In this document: piece after piece, positions 24,434 to 32,951 of the stretch | Position numbering within the stretch: position 1 is the stretch's first letter | Layout: each line of letters begins with the position of its first letter | From: Scenedesmus sp. ARA3 | Taxonomy: Eukaryota; Chlorophyta; Chlorophyceae; Sphaeropleales; Scenedesmaceae | Reading direction: 5' to 3' | DNA length: 56,854 nucleotides | Assembly (NCBI GenBank): GCA_004335835.1 | Contig: RWJK01000960.1 | Coordinates: 1-56,854, forward strand | Notes under the pieces: model-generated | What the model saw: the letters and a program-made list of their open reading frames with translations, nothing else | What the model was told of the DNA's origin: nothing | The model's database searches: none | Translations under genes and position numbers: made by a program

Positions 24434-26503
24434 CGTGGCCTGGAGGCGCTTGTTGACGAGGGCCTCGTGGCAGCCCTGGGCCTGAGCAACTGCAGCCTGA
24501 CACAGGTTGAGGAGGTGCTGGCAGCAGCCAAGCACAAGCCAGTGTGCAACCAGGTGCGTGGCCAGTTGTATCCAGTTATAACCAGGTGTAACCAGGTGCT
24601 GGCAGTTGCCAAGAGAATGCCTGTGTGTGACCAGGTTGAGGAGGTGCTGGCAGCAGCCAAGCACAAGCCCGTGTGCAACCAGGTGCGCTATAGTGTGAGG
24701 CAGTGTGCCAGTGTGCCTGTGCGAGTGTGAGGATGTTTGTGTTGGATGGCGTGGTGCTTGCTGCTGTGCTGCATCTGCTGCTGGCAGCAGCCAAGCACAA
24801 GCCAGTGTGCAACCAGGTACGTGGCCAGGTGTAACCAGTGTTAACTAGGTGCAACCAGGTGCTGGCAGCAGCCAAGCACAAGCCAGTGTGCAACCAGGTG
24901 CGCGCCAGCATATATGTTGACATAGACATTGCACTTGAATGCATGCGAGCAGGCCAGCCGAACATAAAAGTAATCCTGCTAAGCTATGACAACATTGGCG
25001 GTTACATGCTGTTAACATGGAGTTGCTGTGTGCTTGCTCTTTATCTGGTGTTGTCGTGTCCTGGCAGATCGAGCTGCACCCGCTGCTAGCGCAGCGCAAG
25101 CTGGTTGGCGTGTCGTGCAAGCTGCTACACGCCGTCACATGCTGTGTGCTTGCTCTGCTTGTCTGCTATTGTCTGTCTATCCCCTACAGATCGAGCTGCA
25201 CCCGCTGCTGGCGCAGCGCAAGCTGGTGGGCGTGTTGTGCAAGCTGCATATTGTCATTCAGTTGCCTCATCCTCTGCTGTTCATCTTATCTGCTTTCTTC
25301 ATTGCCTGCAGGTCGAGCTGCACCCGCTGCTGGCGCAGCGCAAGCTGGTGGGCGTGTCGTGCTAGCTGCTGCAAGCCGTCACATGCTGTGTGCTTGCTCT
25401 GATGTCTGCTGTTTCCCTGTTCATCCCCTGCAGATCGAGCTGCACCCGCTGCTGGCGCAGCGCAAGCTCGTTGGCGTGTCATACCGCAAGGGCGTGGTCA
25501 GCGTGGCGTACTCGCCCCTAGGCATAGGCAGCCCTGAGCTGCTGCAGCACCCTGTGGTGGCTCAGATTGCAGCAGAGACCGGGAAGACGCCTGTGCAGGT
25601 GCGGTGCTGGCGGCCTTGTAAGGACAGCAGTGTTACGTGTCGTGTTGCAGACGACAGGCGGTTGTGTTGGTGCTGTGCGTTGTATGTTTGCAGTCGTCAC
25701 TGCAGCGGCCGTTGAGCTAGTGAGCCTGCTGGTTGGATTTGGGGTTTCTGTTCACGGCAGTACTGTTTTGGCCTCTGCATTAAGAGCTGCTGCAGCTGCT
25801 CCTGGTGGCTCAAGTACAACATGCAGCGCGGGGTGGTGGTCATCCCCATCGCAACTGCACAGCCGTGAGTGCGGATGCTCAGCATGTCGTGTCTGTCTGT
25901 GCTGCTGTGCTTGCAGGTGCTGCTCAAGTACAACATGCAGCGCGGCGTGGTGGTCATCCCTGAGGCCAGCGCAGTTACAAATGCGCTGCTTGCAGAGCCA
26001 TGTCGCCTTTGATTGCTATATGTTTCTGCTGCTGCTGCAGGTGCTGCTCAAGTACAACATGCAGCGCGGCGTGGTGGTCATCCCCAAGGCCAGCAGCCCG
26101 GAGCACCTGGCAGCAAACTTGCAAGGCATGTTCAGCTGGAGGCTCAACAACCAGCAGAAGGTGCGGCGCAGCAAAAGTTTTGTTTGTTTTCTTGTCATGC
26201 CAGTTGCAGCTGTTTGTATTCAGGGGACTTTCGAGCCAATGACAGGCTCACTGGGCAACCACCTTGTGCACAACCATCAACATGGCAGCTACAGCTGTTG
26301 TGCCGTCTGCTGCGTGTGGAGAACAGAGGGACTGTTTATTTTGCTGTGCTTCGCAGATCCTGCTGGACACGATGGACACAGGCAAGCGCTTCATCGACCC
26401 CAAGTGGAAGAACTGGGGTGATAAGGAGGAGGGAGGAGTGGCCAAGCCCAGCATTGTGCTGGCAGCAGCAGCAGCAGCAGCACCCACCGCTGCTGAGCAG
26501 TAG
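22383..26503 (+). CDS. Aldo/keto reductase family oxidoreductase (NADPH-dependent), first exon unresolved
   Basis: Seven phase-consistent exons: 22383-22605, 22929-23058, 23541-23684, 24433-24553, 25434-25598, 26041-26160 and 26357-26503, giving 349 residues plus an unplaced start. The product is a (beta/alpha)8 NADP-linked reductase of the aldose-reductase superfamily, acting on carbonyl substrates. Catalytic tetrad residues are visible in canonical spacing: Asp and Tyr in RHFDCAAFYGNE, Lys in FVTSKVWNT, His in LVLVHWP. The GLSNCSLTQVEEVL, NQIELHPLLAQRKLV, VAYSPLGIG and VVIPKASSPEHL elements follow in order; the usual IPKS serine is Ala-Ser here. An Ala-rich N-terminal extension precedes the core. 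Donor- and acceptor-side edge arrays surround nearly every intron; frame continuity and homology identify the copies used. A TGTAA motif lies near 26804. Substrate cannot be told from sequence. Confidence 0.9.
22560..22730 (+). repeat. Exon-edge duplication, AKR first certain exon, donor side, 2 copies
   Basis: The exon end encoding KKALELGYRHFDC plus its donor is repeated about 107 bp downstream (22688-22728), with a small number of substitutions. Confidence 0.75.
23005..23310 (+). repeat. AKR second exon: copied donor edge and a (CAG)n tract
   Basis: The sequence encoding ELFVTSKVWNTH is present in the exon (about 23000-23040) and again at 23250-23290, each followed by a ..gacgcraggt donor-like end. 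Between them is an interrupted (CAG)n run (23092-23177), the longest in the window. Confidence 0.75.
23430..23830 (+). repeat. AKR third exon: copied acceptor edge and copied donor edge
   Basis: The acceptor-side sequence (QQSLKDLGLQQL) has an upstream copy at about 23437-23490. The donor-side sequence (AAGSDPEGTVIPDDSISLLDT plus GTGAGC) has a downstream copy at 23765-23830 whose GTGAGC donor is intact. A short (GTTT)n run lies at 23710-23730. Confidence 0.78.
24010..24490 (+). repeat. AKR fourth exon acceptor array, 3 copies with (CTG)n spacers
   Basis: The sequence GLEALVDEGLVAALGL preceded by a CCAG acceptor occurs at 24110, 24276 and 24433. Each copy follows a long (CTG)n or CCG-interrupted tract. 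Copies 1 and 2 run into a TGA right after GLGN. Only copy 3 continues into SNCSLTQVEEVL, so use of the upstream acceptors would truncate the protein. Confidence 0.88.
24505..24905 (+). repeat. AKR fourth exon donor array, about 5 copies
   Basis: The segment encoding EEVLAAAKHKPVCNQ plus a GTGCGT-type donor occurs at 24505 (functional) and again at about 24590, 24632, 24778 and 24856. The first intronic copy is diverged (VLAVAKRMPVCDQV); the rest are near-identical. Confidence 0.85.
25068..25485 (+). repeat. AKR fifth exon acceptor array, 4 copies at exactly 122-bp spacing
   Basis: The exon start (IELHPLLAQRKLVGV) begins at 25068, 25190, 25312 and 25434, three intervals of 122 bp each. All four copies have an AG acceptor directly in front. 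Only the last continues into SYRKGVVSVAYSPLG. Confidence 0.92.
25797..26105 (+). repeat. AKR sixth exon acceptor array, 3 copies
   Basis: The exon start (LLKYNMQRGVVVIP) occurs with the caag anchor at 25811, 25925 and 26049, spaced 114 and 124 bp. Copy 2 has a perfect GCAG acceptor but reads into a stop after PEASAVTNALLAEP. Copy 1 has a rearranged acceptor region. Confidence 0.88.
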
Positions 26504-26690
26504 CTTGACAGGCTGCAGGGAGCTGATAAGTAGCGCACAATTGGTTTTGGCAGCAGCAGCGGCATCCATTGCATCCATTGCTGCTGAGCAGTAGCTTGGC
26601 AGGCTGCAGATGTGCAGCGGCGTATTTGGGGTTTTGAAGGTGTTTGTGGCGTCGTTGTGTTGAGCAGTAGGCTGGCGAGTGCAGCAGAAT
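26485..26690 (+). repeat. Duplicated stop-codon/3' UTR segment of the AKR gene
   Basis: The end of the coding region with its TAG stop (gctgctgagcagtagcttg) at 26490-26519 is repeated at 26579-26608, and a weaker match follows near 26661. The duplication habit therefore also reaches the terminal exon. Confidence 0.7.
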
Positions 26691-27749
26691 GATTCGTGAA
26701 GTACGGGCGAAGGTTGGGCCTGTTGTGACCAACGACGGTAACCACCCATGGGCTGCCCATGTTGCGACGCACCGTGACGGAAACTGTTTTATACCCAAGC
26801 CTTATGTAAATGTTTGTCGCAGCAGCCCCAATGCGACATCCGTAATTGTGTGCTTGCTGACAGTCGTTGCCATGCCACCCTTGATACACATGTACGCTAC
26901 ACAACAGGTGCAACATCAACAACACGGCGTGTTGAACACGCGAACTGATTTTCCAAACGTTGGTTTTGCGATCGTTGGGTAGGGCGGTGTGTTAGTGACC
27001 GGGCATCCTGGAGATTCTCCGGAAGTGGGAAGTACTGCAGATCACCCCAGCACCCTTCGGCTCCTACAAAGCCGACAGCAGCCCGTTTGGTGCACCATAC
27101 ATTTACCAAGATGCGACATAGATTGACATAGCATTAGTAGCATACAGTAGCACCAGCACTACGTGTTGGCGGTGATGATGTAGCATTTCTCGCCAGCGCG
27201 CCCAGGCCACTGCTGGAGCGCTGGATCTTTCAAAGCTAGCATACGCACGCTTCATGGTGGGTGGTCTGCGCGCAGCTCTGCTCAGACAGTGGTCAGTGCT
27301 GTCACCGCAGGTCTTCCCGCTTCAAGCTCCTCTGACACAGTGCGAATTGCGCTGGACGCTGCTTTTTCTGTGATAAGATGCAACAGCAAGCCATCTAGCT
27401 ATGACAGAACGTGTGCTTGGGCAGCATCGTAGCGGCAGTAGCAATAACGACAGGGCAGCACAACAACAGCAATGGCGCCTCAGAACCGCAGCGCCTGCTT
27501 CACATTTGACACTTGTTTCAAACAACTAAGTCACTCTTATGTTTCTGTGTGGTTTTCGCAGGTGCTGCGTTGGCGTCGCCGTGACTTCCCTGCCTTTTCC
27601 TGCAAGCCCCCTGGCCAGTGCAGCTCATACAGTGCCTATAGGCCATCATGCAGCAGCGCTACACCTGCAGCAGCAGAAGCCCTTCAGCCCTTTGATGGCT
27701 TGAAGGTGCACGGCAGCAAAGCAGAGGGCGCTAGCTTGCCTGTGGCGGA

Positions 27750-28233
27750 ATGCGTGAGCACATCAGCCTGCTAGGCAGCGCGCATGCCTGCTGCGCCACA
27801 GCAGCGCCAGCGCCAGCAGCAGGCAGCGCAGCAATGCGGCAGTGCAGGGATTTATATGTGAGCACATCTGCCTGTCAGGCAGCGCTCATGCATGCTGCAC
27901 CAGCAGCAATGGCACCAGCGCCAGCGCCAGCAGCAGGCGGTGCCAGGGCAGTAGGTGTGAGCGCATCTGCCTGCTAGGCAGAGCTCATGCATGCACAGCT
28001 ACAGCAGCGCCAGCGCCAGCAGCAGCTACAGCAGCAGGCAGCACAGCAATGCATAGCGGCTTGCGTGAGCATATCTGCCTGCCAGGCAGCGCTCATGCAT
28101 GCTGCACCACAGCACTGCCAGCGCCAGCAGCAGCAGCAGCAGCAGTTGAAGCAGGCAATGTGGCAGTGCAGGGGTTTATGTTCTGAGCACATCTGCCTGC
28201 CAGGCAATGCTCATGCATGCACAGCTACAGCAG

Positions 28234-28267
<34 letters not shown>

Positions 28268-28345
28268 CAACGCAGCAACGCATGGAGGCATGTGTAAGCA
28301 CATCTGCCTGCAGGCAGCGCTTACCCATGCGCCGCCATAGCAGCG
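27750..28345 (+). repeat. Six-copy minisatellite, about 98-121 bp unit, each with a GTGAGC-like donor
   Basis: The core gtgagcacatctgcctgcc..ggcagcgctcatgcatgc begins at about 27754, 27859, 27957, 28066, 28187 and 28293, followed by a variable CAGCGCCAG/CAG-rich part. The junction-like gtgagc or gtaagc heads five units and a variant heads the sixth. This mirrors the donor-side exon-edge arrays in the neighbouring genes. Confidence 0.8.
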
Positions 28346-28709
28346 CCAGCACCAGGCAACGCCCGCACTGCTCAACAGATGACGTGTCTTTGTGGACACA
28401 TCATAGACCAGAAGTATTGGAAGCGTGGACAGTAGTCCAGCCAAGCACGCCGGGGCTAACCATTAGGTAAGAGGCATGACTGCAGGCCATGTAGCTGGCC
28501 ATAGCAGCAGCTTGACGTGCTGTGCATAGCCTGCAGTTACCACAGTTGTTGGTGAAGTGTATGGCATGCGTAGCTGCAAACTTGCAACAGCACAGCCTTA
28601 CCTTGAAGTCTTGGCGGCAGCACCTTGCTCACCAGTTATCAAAAAATAAGAAAGTGGCTTACATGGCTCTCTTTTGCTGCTGCTGCTGCTGCTGCTGTCT
28701 GCAGCCCGT

Positions 28710-28950
28710 GAGGCAACCACCTTGACCAAGCTACCACCAACAAGATGAAGCACACCAGCTGCAGGCAGCAGTGCCGCAACCACCGTTGACCAAGCTACCA
28801 CCAACAAGATGAAGCACACCAGCTGAAGGCCAGGGCTCTTGGCATCAGGTGACAAGATGCTCCCACTGCTGCCTGCAGCCAGGGGGCAACCACCGTTGAC
28901 CAAGCTACCACCACCAACAAGATTAAGCACACCAGCTGCTGGCTGAGTGC
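28710..28950. repeat. Three-copy repeat around accaagctaccaccaacaag
   Basis: A block of about 55-60 bp (caaccaccgttgaccaagctaccaccaacaagatgaagcacaccagctg, with variants) recurs at about 28717, 28778 and 28888. The first two copies are nearly adjacent. No reading frame is conserved well enough to choose a strand. Confidence 0.7.
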
Positions 28951-29608
28951 CTTGACATCAAATGACAAGACTGTGTGAACGATGTTGTCTGCATTGTGAT
29001 GCAGCTGACTGCAAATGACTGCTCAAGTCTGGCACTGTTCCAAGTGCCATGACAGTTGACACTACCAAACGAACAACCAGCCCAGCTGTGCCTGCTTTAA
29101 GTTGAAGAGCCGGCACGTGGCGAGCTGACGCAAATGATTGGACGGGCATGGACTTAGTGGGCGCGCTCTGTGGCAGCAGCTGTACTCTTGGCATGGCATG
29201 TTGCTGGCTGCAGCACGACTGCCCAGTGCGCTTGTGCATGCTTCTGCTGCATTCATTGCATGCCAGGTCACTGCGGCAAGGAGTAGCAGACATGCAAGGG
29301 TACATTGTGCTGGCGGTTGCAGGGGCAGCGGCAACGTGCATTTGCGCTGTGGGTGAGCGCAGCCTGCTGCTTCAGGCCAGCTGTTGAGTGCGTGCACACT
29401 GCACTGCCTTGCCTTTTGTGGCGTTGGCAGTTGCGTGGCAGCATGCAGTAGCTGCGACTCGTCAATATTCTGCAAGCATGCAAGCAGTGCACTGCAGCAG
29501 TGTGTCACACTGCATTGCAGCAGCAGATGTGCTGTGTGGCCAGCCAGATGCATCAATTTCTTTGATGATGTGGTGTGCCTGTCCATAACTGTGCGTCATG
29601 TGCTCCAG

Positions 29609-29636
29609 TGATGCATGCATGCATGCATGCTGGCAT
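29609..29636. repeat. Self-complementary (ATGC)n tract
   Basis: An alternating tgcatgcatgcatgcatgc run is fully palindromic. Shorter runs recur at 30475-30490 and 30838-30852. Confidence 0.7.
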
Positions 29637-30009
29637 GCAAGCCTGTGTGGTGCTGCGCAGCTTGCTTGCTAGTTCCTACCATGTTTGGTAGCCTCTCTCT
29701 TTCCTTGAATTGTTTGGCAAGCACGACCCAGAGCACACTGCAGCATCGGATCAATAGTAACATGCAGTGTGCCTGGGAGCCGTTGTCAGTCTTACGTTCG
29801 TTATGTGTTACGTTACATCTGCATATGGCAGATGCTTCTCCCTGAGAGGGCGTATCGTAGGTGCCCAGTGCGTCATCTAGTGTATGCGTCTGGGTGTTGG
29901 AACTAGGCGCATGTTGGTTTGCAACTACTAATAACTGGCAAGCAGGCCCCCCTGTCACCGAACCGTGGTGGTATGTGTGTGCGCGCCGCTGCCAGTGCTG
30001 CATAGGCTA

Positions 30010-30495
30010 ACCAGCTGTGAAAACAACAGCTTTGAGTCCCAGCCATGCCCTGGACAGCTGTGCACAGGCACAGCTGCCAGTGCTGCATAGCCACAGCAAT
30101 CGTGAGTCATGCATGACCGCAGTGCTGAACCACAGCCGTGCCTTGACAGTGCTGACAGTTGTGCATAAAAACACAGCTGCAAAGGCACGTGCGCCGCTGC
30201 CAGTGCTGCATAGCAAGCTGTGGGTTGCAGCCGTGCTTAGGACAGCTGTGCGTAGGCACAGCTCTTGATGCACATGTGTTTGTATGCTGTGTCGTGCATG
30301 ACCACTGTGGTTCTCACCACAGCCGTGGCTTGACAGTTGCACATAAATACAACTGCGCAAGCACGTGTGTTTGTGTGCTGTGTCATGCATGCATCCGCTG
30401 TGGTGAGAACCACAGCAGCGCCTTGGACAGCTGTGCATATGCACACTGTTGATGCACGTGTGTTTGTATGCTGCGTCATGCATGCATGCATTCGC
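30010..30495. repeat. Degenerate tandem repeat with hairpins (about 100-bp unit)
   Basis: Repeated blocks carry cagctgtgcat.ggcacagct, cacatgtgtttgtatgctgtgtcatgcatg and ccacagccgtg motifs. At 30305-30322 and 30398-30415 there are perfect reverse complements of each other (18 nt), each a 7-bp stem (CTGTGGT/ACCACAG) with a 4-nt loop, TCTC in one and GAGA in the other. No coding frame survives. Confidence 0.65.
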
Positions 30496-30717
30496 TGTGA
30501 TGTTTGCAGGGCCGCATCTGGCACTGCAAGGTTACCTGCTGGCAGCCGTATGAGCACCAGCACTAGATGAGCAGCTGCTGCCCACATGCATGTGCATGTG
30601 GAGACGCCAGCACTGTTCAGGGTTTATATACATGCAGGGGTTTTGCACGTTGTGAAGGTGGTGGGGTGTGCGGCTGCTCGTAGCCTACTAACCTATCAGT
30701 AATGTTTGTTGTTCATT

Positions 30718-31245
30718 TTGGATGCCCCCTGGCTTGCTTGTGCCTCCCTGCAGGGAGCTCGGCCAGTGGTTGCTGCTAGTTGGAGAGCTGTCGGCCATAA
30801 GGCAGCAGCAGGAGACCAGCAGCTGCATGCATAAACATAATGCATGCATGCAAGGCCAGCGCTGTTCTGGTTGCAGTGCATCTAGGGTTTTGAGTGCGCC
30901 ATGTTGGATGTTTGGTGTTGTGTTGGGGGTGCCCCCTGGCTTGCTGCGCCTCCCTCGCAGGGAGCTCAGGCAGCGGCTGCTGCTAGGTGGCCTGCACCAC
31001 ACTAGCAACTGCCGGCTGCGTGCAAGTGCACGCGGCAAGTCTAGATTGTGTTATTGCATGTAAAGTTTTGAATGTTGAGCAAGTGTGCGCATCTATTTTT
31101 GAGAGAGGATAGTTACATGTGGGCCTTGGCACCATCTTAGGTTGTATGAGCCACATCATCCTTTGGGTGGTTGGTGTGTTGCGGATGCCCCCTGGCTTGC
31201 TGCGCCTCCCTGCGCGGGAGCTCGGCCAGTGGTGGACACAGTGAC
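30718..31245. repeat. Three-copy array around the palindrome CTCCCTGCAGGGAG
   Basis: The block gccccctggcttgct..gcctccctgcagggagctcggccagtgg occurs at about 30721, 30930 and 31187, spaced about 209 and 257 bp. The central 14-bp palindrome offers an AG acceptor on both strands. The second and third copies have lost perfect symmetry. Confidence 0.65.
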
Positions 31246-31496
31246 GTTGCAACAGCAGCAGCAGGTTCTGGGTTGCGTTTTTCAGCCTTGATTTGCTGGT
31301 CTTTAGAATACTATAATAGATAATTGTGCCGTAGTAGTGTTGTTTGTGCTTTGAGGTGGTGATAGTGCTGGCAGATAGATTGTTGTGCCAGTTTCTGCGC
31401 GTAGTAGTTGTCCTGCAGCTGGACAGCAGCGGGGTGGGGATGATGTGCCAGCAGTGGTGCTTCTGGACTGCTGTTGAGTTGAAGGATGCATGGGTG

Positions 31497-31592
31497 ACCA
31501 TCTTGACTAGTTGTACTGCAGTAGTGTTGCTTGCGGTGTTGTGATCTTGACTAGCTTGACTGCAGAAGTGTTGCTGCTGGTGTTGGTGATGA
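31497..31592. repeat. Two-copy direct repeat of about 46 bp
   Basis: The sequence atcttgactag.ttgactgcagwagtgttgcttgcggtgttg appears twice in direct succession (31499 and 31544), with a few mismatches. Confidence 0.6.
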
Positions 31593-32951
31593 TCCTGCTG
31601 TGGCAGAGTGTGTGCCCAGGAGATGTTTCCTTTTGCAGTTGGACAGCAACAGCAGCATGGAGGGCAGCCAATGATGAAGCGATTGAGTGTGGGCATGCAC
31701 AGCAAGTTTTGAGCATGCATGTATGCATGTCTGACATCACAGGCAGTGCAGCTGCAAGCTCTGTGTCGTGTTGGGTGAGGTATTTTTCACCCAAGGCAGA
31801 CCACACTGGACAGTACAATGATACTATGAGTGTTAGTAAATGCTGTGGGCAGGGAGCAGCGGTGTGTTTGGCTGTCTGTTTTGAAGCCATGCAGTGCACA
31901 ACATATGCTGTTGCCTGAGCCTGCATGCCAAAAGAGTCGTTGCACATCTCGCTGTGTTGGCCGGCAGCAGCTACCCTTGCTGCCTGTCCGCACGAGTTGT
32001 GCAGTGTGGAGGGGAGAATCACTGCCAAAGATTGTTGCCAAAGAAGCACATGTGTTTGCATCCTGCACACCGCACTACTACCCCGCGTGTGCTCCACAGT
32101 AGAATGTGTACATGGGTGGCGGCGTGTATGGGTGCGTGTGCGTGTGTTTCTAAAATTGTACTGCCGAAAAGAGCACTGCCAAAACATCAAGTGTGTTTGT
32201 TTGTTTGGTGTGTGCGTGGCTGTGGGCTTGTTGCACATATGGGCCATATGATATGGCTGGTGTTGTGATGCGGCTGTGTCATATTCTGCTGTAGCTGCTA
32301 CAGAGGCAGCTGGGGCCTCATGTTTGGAGAGGCATCACATCTGGAGCGCAGCTGCCGCGTGCTGACAAGTCGCGGCATAGTAAGCTCAGTTGAACAGCAG
32401 CGGTGCTTAAATGGATGACGATGTTGCTGTATGGCTGTACATAACAAAATGCCAGGGCCAGTGTAACTTCTGGATCCCATACCTCTTGAGTGCGTGCTGC
32501 TATGTCATACTCATACTGCAACATGTTGCTGGCACAAACAGCGCAACAGCAGCATGCCGCACTGCATGCAGCACAAGCTTGTTGGTGGAGTGTCGCCACG
32601 CCCCGTGTCGCCCTGCAGCTCAGCAAGCACTGCTCGGAGCTTCGTACTTTTGAATGTGCAGCCGCTGCACCATAACGTTTATGCCAATGTAGCCTGCTGC
32701 TGCTACAGCCTGCCACACACTTCCATGAGGCTGATCTTTGGCTTGCTGCCTCCTGGCGAACGCGCATGCTGCTGTGAGGTGATGCTATTCAAGGTTACTT
32801 TCGTGAAGATGCTTTTCGTTGATGCTTTTGCGTTGATGCTATGGCTTGATGAGTAACATGATGATGATGGTGAAGATGCTTTTCTGATAGAGAGCAAGTA
32901 CCTTCAGGCCTGTAACCAAGCAGTACAACCCTACCCCTTTTGGTTTTGCAG

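Larger units (their letters stand above)
26504..32951. other. 6.4-kb repeat-rich stretch with no gene I can support
   Basis: The stretch contains several tandem arrays, listed separately, and many CAG/CTG runs. Scattered coding-looking pieces on the plus strand include MAPQNRSACFTFDTC at 27471 and LWTHHRPEVLEAWTVVQPST at about 28388-28447, followed by a GTAAGA donor. These could be upstream exons of the gene whose 3' exons start at 32952, but I cannot chain them in phase. ORFs of 100-250 codons on both strands look like by-products of repeats. Confidence 0.5.

Noticed and set aside
22900..24700. Long poly-Ala, poly-Leu and poly-Gln ORFs on both strands of the AKR introns
   Set aside because: These are six-frame shadows of (CAG)n/(CTG)n tracts; the real exons are defined by catalytic motifs and phase.
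31507..32247. 246-codon minus-strand ORF (and an overlapping one at 30983-31720)
   Set aside because: Composition is Thr/His/Gln-heavy from repeats, with no domain, and neighbouring frames are equally open.
26504..32951. Possible transposable element filling the repeat-rich region
   Set aside because: No terminal repeats, target-site duplication, transposase or reverse-transcriptase motif could be found; the arrays are local tandem repeats.
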